Below the pieces are notes generated by a model that did no database searches, had not been told where the DNA came from, and saw only the letters and a list, made by a program, of their open reading frames with translations. A DNA stretch of 64,000 nucleotides, taken from contig JAEHOE010000027.1 in NCBI GenBank assembly GCA_016858145.1, forward strand, positions 310,001 to 374,000, in the 5' to 3' direction. Shown piece by piece: positions 58,537-64,000 of this stretch; position 1 is the first letter of the stretch, and each line of letters opens with the position of its first letter. The stretch comes from Edaphochlamys debaryana (taxonomy: Eukaryota; Chlorophyta; Chlorophyceae; Chlamydomonadales). Both the position numbers and the translations under genes were made by a program.

Positions 58537-60069
58537 CTGACATTAGTAATGGGGCATTAGTAAGGGGGGAGGCGAAGGGGGAAGGCGGAGGGGTAGAAGT
58601 TGCGGGACTGGGACCGGGCTGCGCCTGCGGTAAGGGTCCTAATTGCCTTTGCCAGGCTCAGGACTTTGCCAGGCCGCTTGCCCTCAACCCCTGCTTTCTG
58701 GATGCAGCCACCATGTCTCTTGCGTCCCTGCCCCCTCGCCCAGCTCCTCCCCTCAGATGGGAGGAAGGCGGGGTTGGGGGTTGGGCGATGGGGGTTGGGG
58801 GTGGGGACAGGTGCGTCGGCAGAGTACGCTTGCTTGAGGACAGGCAGAGAGTGCCGAGAGGAAGCTACGATGGGCTGCTCTCTGCTGCACATGCGGCCAG
58901 CGGAGGCCGCAACCCGAGAGCGCATGTCCATCGCCCGCAGTCAGCAGGGTCGGGCCTTCCGTTCGCGCATGTACCGCGGCCAGAGTCTTGCCTGCGTCGG
59001 GCCTGGAGGTCCAAGTTGCCTGGCATTATAGCTACGGACTCCTTGAGCTTCTGACCAGACTAGTCTGCGCTGGTTTGTGGTAATGGCGCTTGTCGCAGCG
59101 CCGAGGACAACCTTACAAGCATGGAGGTGTTATCCTGAAACTTTGATTAGTACATGCTATGCCGGCGACGCGCACCCGCGGCTGGCCTGGGATGCGTTAT
59201 GGCACGAGTCTCCCCATCACCGACTTCGGACCCTCCGCCGTCCCTCTTCAAACGACGCTTTCGCCCGCGCCTTGACGCAAGCTCATACCTGTATAGGGCG
59301 GTCTGGGTAGCAACCCTTGGGCTCTCACTCTTGCCGGCAGTCCTCGGGCGTTAAGAATTGCCCGGTTACCATGTCCGTCCCAACGGCTTGCGCGTGACGC
59401 CTCCGCGCCGCCCGTTGCTGCATAAGGGAAAGGCCCGCAGGTTGCTGCCACAGCACCTCCCCTGCTCTGTCCGCGGCTGGGGACGCCCGCCCACAAGGAC
59501 TCACGGAACCGGTGAGGACTGGTGAGGCCAGGGGGGCGGGCAGGCGTCGCGCTAGTGGGCCACGGTGGCCTAGTGGGAACGGAATGCCCTGCCGCAAGAC
59601 GTACGAGCGAAGGATGTAACTACCATGTTGGAGAAGGGTGATACTATCATACCGATATTCTGACTCGTGGAGTCCCAGGATGTTGCAAGGCGAACCTGCC
59701 GCCCCGCCCCCTGTGTGAGGACGACGCGCGCTTGGCCCCCGGTGAGCAGTGACCCCACCTATACCGGCACACCTGCCCCACGCATGCCTGCCTGCTCCTG
59801 CTGCAATGCTACCTGGGCTGAGCGCGCGTGTGGAATGACGGAGCAGGCGCAGGCTGATGTGTCTGCCTTTGTATGTCTAACCGGCTGCCGCTAGCAGAGG
59901 CGGGCATTGAGCGGGGGGGGCACCATGCTACTTGGCTACGAGCGCGAGTGGGGGCTGTATACGGACGCCTACAGTACTTGCACTGTGGTTCTGATGGGCA
60001 AGCCGGACTGAGCTGTGTGAGGAGAGGAGGCATTGGCTCACAAGTTACGACCCGCACGCACTGATGGCC
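58537..60069. other. non-coding part of tandem unit 2
   Basis: Counterpart of 54238-55771; no gene recognised. Confidence 0.4.
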
Positions 60070-60074
60070 TTACA
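60070..60074 (-). terminator. candidate TGTAA poly(A) signal of CAP-lectin copy 2
   Basis: Counterpart of 55772-55776. Confidence 0.5.
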
Positions 60075-60480
60075 ATCTTGCTCCAGCCGGCCAAAGCCCT
60101 CGCCCCTGGGCCCCCCGCCAAGCAACACAGCTCCACTCATTCAACACGACCTCGATCATCACACACAACCACGTCGCTTCCATCTAATCAAGTCCTGTAA
60201 ACAGCAGGCAAGGCCCAAGCCACGATAGCTAGCTAGCCACGGCCTGGGCAGACCCAAGTCCGCCACACTGCTGCACTGGGAGCGTCTTGAGCGCTGCTGT
60301 CACGGTTCGGTATCCATCCAGCACCAGCAGCAATGCATGTACAATTTAGGCAGGGTTCACCATCATGAAGATCCCAGCGGGGGGTTCAACCCATCTGTGT
60401 TGCGTTAACACCGTTATCCCCCCCTCCCTCCCTCTCGCCCTGTCGACGCATGGGCAGGGCTTCCCATATAGCTTGGCCCA

Positions 60481-61660
60481 TCACTGCCCGACCGTGTTGG
60501 ACGCCCAGACCGGCTGGCTGCCCTGGTAGATGACTAGGTTCCCGTCATCCTGTACGATCAGGTACGCCCCGGGCCTGCCGTACGTGCCCGAGGCCCACTT
60601 GGGCTCTCCGCTGGCGGTGTACGACACCAGATTGCCGTCCTCCTGCATCACCGTCTTGACGACGCCGGCGCCCCACTGCTGGTTGGCCCAGATGGCCTTG
60701 CCGTTGCCGTACAGGACCAGGTGGGAGTCTGAGGGCGGGCGGGGGTGCGCGGGCAATGCAAGGGAAAGGCTGTAAGGGCGGAGCGAGGAGCAGCATAAAG
60801 CCATCCATCCATGCATGCACCCTTGGCAAGGAAGGTCGAGCACTGAGGCGCAGTGACTCTAGGGAAGAGGGGATGGCGCCGGGGGCGCGAGGCTATAGCA
60901 CCGGGGGGCGCTAGCAGCTCCTAGCATTCGGGTACCCGAGCCCTCCCCACGCCTCCCCTGCCTGCGCTGCCCGGTTAGTTTCTTGAGGCCCCTACCTAGC
61001 CACCACCACCCGCCACCCACGCACCCGACTGCTGCACCAGGCGGTAGCGTCCGTTGCGGCTCGTGATGGCGTCATCGCGGGACGACAGCAGCTCCTGGCC
61101 AGGCTTGAGCACATCGCCGCCGCGGAGCTTCACGGGCGGCCGCTGCTGAGGGGGCTGGACATTGGCAGGGAAGTGCCCGATCACGTTGCCGGCGGGCTTG
61201 TAGTGGAAGACGTACACCCGAGAGCCACTGCTGGTAGTCGCCGCACCAATGCCAATGTGCGTTGTGCCGCGCCAGACGACCTGCGTGAAGTGCCCAGTGC
61301 CCATGGAGAAGCCGGGGTTGTTCCAGTTATACTTGTTGATCTCGTTGTAGAAGCTCTCCGTAGCTGCTTCCGGGCCTTCCCCAGGTTCTCGCCGACACCC
61401 TGATAACGGCCCTGCGAGTGCTCCAGACGGCCCATGTTGGCCAAATGGTTGGCCCACTCCTGAGCAGACGAAGCGAGCGAGGGGTCCCACGAAAGCGGCG
61501 CGGCGTTGTGGCGAGCGCGAAGAACGTTGTGGCGGTCTACGGCGCGGGCGAACTGGGGAGACACTGCGCGAGTGACCAACCGCGAACGCGGTCGCACGCC
61601 ATGCAAGGCAGCTGGCGCAGCCCTGGTCGGTGCACAACGGATGCTGTAGGCGATACGCAT
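60481..61660 (-). CDS. CAP (SCP/PR-1) domain plus bulb-type lectin protein, copy 2, frame broken
   Basis: Identical in translation to copy 1 wherever I compared them. Lectin exon 60481..60728; CAP part from about 61025 up to 61660. The frameshift sits at the GGGG run 61379-61382. If it is a true mutation it preceded the tandem duplication; if it is a base-calling error it was made in both copies or copied by the assembler. Confidence 0.7.
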
Positions 61661-63017
61661 GGTGTCAGTTGCTGTGACAGCCTACGTCGGCCGAGTTCTA
61701 TGCCGTCCTTCTGCCTTGCCAGCCAATAATATACGATCATGACTTGTCCCCAACCGTCATCCCAGTCGATCCCCGGCGGACCCGTAATCCCTGACTCGCT
61801 CACTACCTGCCACGTATCTACTTTTCAGTTGTCACTGCAGACCTATTCGCCAGCTATCTGCAAAGAAGAGTACGGAAAGTCGGTGTGGTAGCTGGTTGCA
61901 GCTAACGCGGCCAACGTGGCGAGTTCCAGCTGCAGCTACCGCCGGCCTGGCCCCTCCTGCCCCGCCCTGCGCGCCCCCGCCAGCAGCAGGAGGCAGCGGC
62001 AGGCCCCGAAACGGCGAGGACAGCTAGACCTCTTGCTTGCGCCAGGCGCAATGTCTGCACCACCCCTCTGCTGCGGTAGGCCTGGCATAGCCCTGGGCCG
62101 GGCCTACCCTAGGCCTGCCGCAGGCCTCGGCTGCCCTAATAGGCCTGTGCGGGCTGCGCCGGGCCTGCCCAAGGCCTGTGCAGGCTGCGCCGGTCATGGC
62201 CAAGGCCCTAGGATGTGCCCGCCCGACGTGCTTCCGACTCCCTCGCTCCCGTCCGACCCATCCCAGAATGGCCCCAGCACCGTCCGCCCGCGCACGACGG
62301 GGCACAACTGCGGGCCAGCCGCAGGCCTGTGCGGGCAGGGCTCGAAGAAACCCTCAGCAAGCGAACAAAGCTCCAAACCTCACTACGCACCACCCCTATC
62401 CACCCCGTCACTCCAGGTCCTCTCATCCCAGGACCCACAGAATCAACACCCCTGCTCGTACTTGCTCGCTCTAAGACCCCAGCCGTCGTCCGCCAACAGT
62501 AGTGCGCCCCAGGGGCCTGGGTCCGGGTCGGGGAATCGCGTATGGGCCCCTGCAGCAGCGGAGCGCGAGCCCCCGCCCAGCCCAGCCCGTGGCCGCACGG
62601 CGAAGCCCCCAGTGGTGCCCCTGCGCTCTGCGTTGCAGCAAGCGAAGCACCCCGGCCCTGTGGGGCCGCCGGCGCCGCGGCTGGCCACTCGCCGGGCGAG
62701 AGGCGGAAGGGAGGCGCGGCGTGGCGGCGAGGCTGAGGGCAGACGGCGATGGCCAGCTCGGTAGGTTTGGACCCCTGAACTCCACATCGCGCGCTGGCGC
62801 CGCGCGCGCCCCTCCAATGCGGGTCCCCGCCTACTCCCCGCGGTACTTGTGTGCGCCCCACGTGCCCATCCGGCTTCCCGCGCGGCCGCCAGGCCAGCCC
62901 TGCCCCCAACGCAAGTGCGGGAACCGGCTCCCGGTTTGATCGGCGCTGGCGGCCAAGCCCTCAGGCACACGCCGCCACTCCGGTCATAGCCGCCGCAAGG
63001 GGTTGCAGGCCGTGCAG
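61661..63017. other. end of tandem unit 2 and unique spacer
   Basis: 61661-62319 repeats 57363-58021. 62320-63017 is not found elsewhere in the window and shows no recognisable gene, although both strands are open for long stretches because of the high GC. Confidence 0.4.
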
Positions 63018-64000
63018 CGTGGCGGCCCCGCACGCGGCCCCGGCTCCCATGGGAGCCTCGACTCCTCTGACTAGGCATAGCGGTCCTGACTGACTCCCTG
63101 GTCACTTCGTCTCCACGGCGCCTGCGCTCGGCTGACCGCTGGCACCGCACCGCCCTGCCTGCTGCAGCGCCGGCCGAGACCCCAGCGCCCGGCACGATCG
63201 GCGCGGGCACCAGGCGAGACGGGCACACCCCATGGTGCCAGCCACCGACGGACCTCTTGCCAGCCGCCCCGGCCGGCTGCCCGGCTTCACGGCCCGCCAG
63301 GCCGGGCCGTCGCTGCCGCTGCCGCCGAGCCCGGTGCTGCCGCTGCCGCCGAGCCCGGTGCTGCCGCTGCCGCCGAGCCCGGTGCTGCCGCTGCCGCCGA
63401 GCCCGGTGCTGCCGCCGCCGCCGAGCCCGGTGCTGCCGCCGCCGCCGAGCCCGGTGCTGCCGCTGCCGCCGAGCCCGGTGCTGCCGCCGCCGCCGAGCCC
63501 GGTGCTGCCGCTGCCGCCGAGCCCGGTGCTGCCGCCGCCGCCGAGCCCGGTGCTGCCGCTGCCGCCGAGCCCGGTGCTGCCGCTGCCGCCGAGCCCGGTG
63601 CTGCCGCTGCCGCCGAGCCCGGTGCTGCCGCTGCCGCCGAGCCCGGTGCTGCCGCTGCCGCCGAGCCCGGTGCTGCCGCTGCCGCCGAGCCCGGTGCTGC
63701 CGCCGCCGCCGAGCCCGGTGCTGCCGCTGCCGCCGAGCACGGTGCTGCCGCCGCCGCCGAGCCCGGTGCTGCCGCTGCCGCCGAGCCCGGTGCTGCCGCC
63801 GCCGCCGAGCCCGGTGCTGCCGCTGCGGCGCTCGCTTGCGTCAGACGGGGCCAGTGGGGGCCATTGAGGCAGCCGACCCCGCCCCCACACGCCGCAGCGT
63901 GCTGTTGCGACAGCGGGCGGCGGGCAGTCCTGTCTCCGCCGTCTCGGGCGAGGGCAGCCGGTCCGAGAGCGGACCGCCCGCAGCGGGACCCGGCGCTGCC
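63018..64000. repeat. flanking repeat A, right copy (continues past window)
   Basis: Matches 53058-53722 on both sides of the minisatellite, for example CAGCGCCGGCCGAGACCCCA and TCTCCGCCGTCTCGGGCGAG, and reaches the window edge. The A-B-B-A order suggests a larger tandem or segmental array. Confidence 0.8.
63308..63832 (+). repeat. 24 bp minisatellite, expanded (about 22 units)
   Basis: Head-to-tail 24 bp units differing mainly at CTG/CCG and in one AGCACG variant. The plus strand reads as LPLPPSPV/LPPPPSPV octapeptides and the minus strand as GSTGLGGS. The left allele has about five units. Confidence 0.95.

Larger units (their letters stand above)
58022..62319. repeat. 4.3 kb tandem duplication, unit 2
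   Basis: 4298 bp copy of 53723-58021. Identity ends at CCAGCCGCA near 62323, after which the sequence diverges. Confidence 0.95.

Noticed and set aside
63232..63867. Pro-rich frame over the minisatellite as a wall protein gene
   Set aside because: The frame is a consequence of a 24 bp repeat; no signal peptide, no flanking exons, and the opposite strand is equally open.

Overview
This window is nuclear DNA of a volvocine green alga (Chlamydomonas relatives). The evidence is very high GC with GC-ending codons, small exons split by 100-300 bp introns with GTGAG/GTGCG donors, the algal poly(A) signal TGTAA after several genes, Ala/Gly/Gln-rich proteins, and a motile-cilium gene set. All gene models were spliced by eye. 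Exon coordinates were checked for phase and, where the family is known to me, against remembered family motifs; no database search was run.

Layout. 72-1263 (-): 5' part of an Aurora-like kinase cut by the window edge. 3539-6276 (+): a complete, divergently oriented paralogue. 8867-10320 (-): B9D1, a ciliary transition-zone protein. 10857-18265 (+): the IC140/WDR63-type intermediate chain of inner-arm dynein I1/f, sharing a 536 bp divergent promoter with B9D1. One of its introns holds a still-open copy of the kinase first exon. 19453-23355 (+): a secreted PC-esterase-like SGNH hydrolase. 24421-26453 (-): a protein built from four duplicated zinc-knuckle exons, followed at 26798-27475 by a second, decayed copy of the esterase 3' end. 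27712-30969 (-): a PHYHD1-type Fe(II)/2-oxoglutarate dioxygenase, head to head with 31344-36825 (+), a RECQ5-like helicase. 36826-41837: about 5 kb of 3' UTR and repeat-rich spacer. 41838-51104 (-): an unusually large SBP-domain transcription factor of about 2300 residues. 51105-64000: mostly duplicated DNA, namely a near-identical tandem pair of 4.3 kb units (53723-58021 and 58022-62319), flanked by a second repeat that carries a 24 bp minisatellite. Each tandem unit has a CAP (SCP/PR-1) plus bulb-type lectin gene with a shared frameshift, and an orphan terminal exon.

Themes. Ciliary genes sit together (B9D1 in the transition zone, IC140 in the axoneme). Gene fragments have been copied repeatedly: kinase exon into a dynein intron, esterase 3' end, zinc-knuckle exons, and the 4.3 kb tandem. 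An unexpectedly large share of introns appear to use GC rather than GT donors. The strongest candidates for something undescribed are the in-frame kinase exon inside the dynein gene, the exon-duplicated C-x2-C-x14-C-x2-C protein, and the CAP-lectin fusion.
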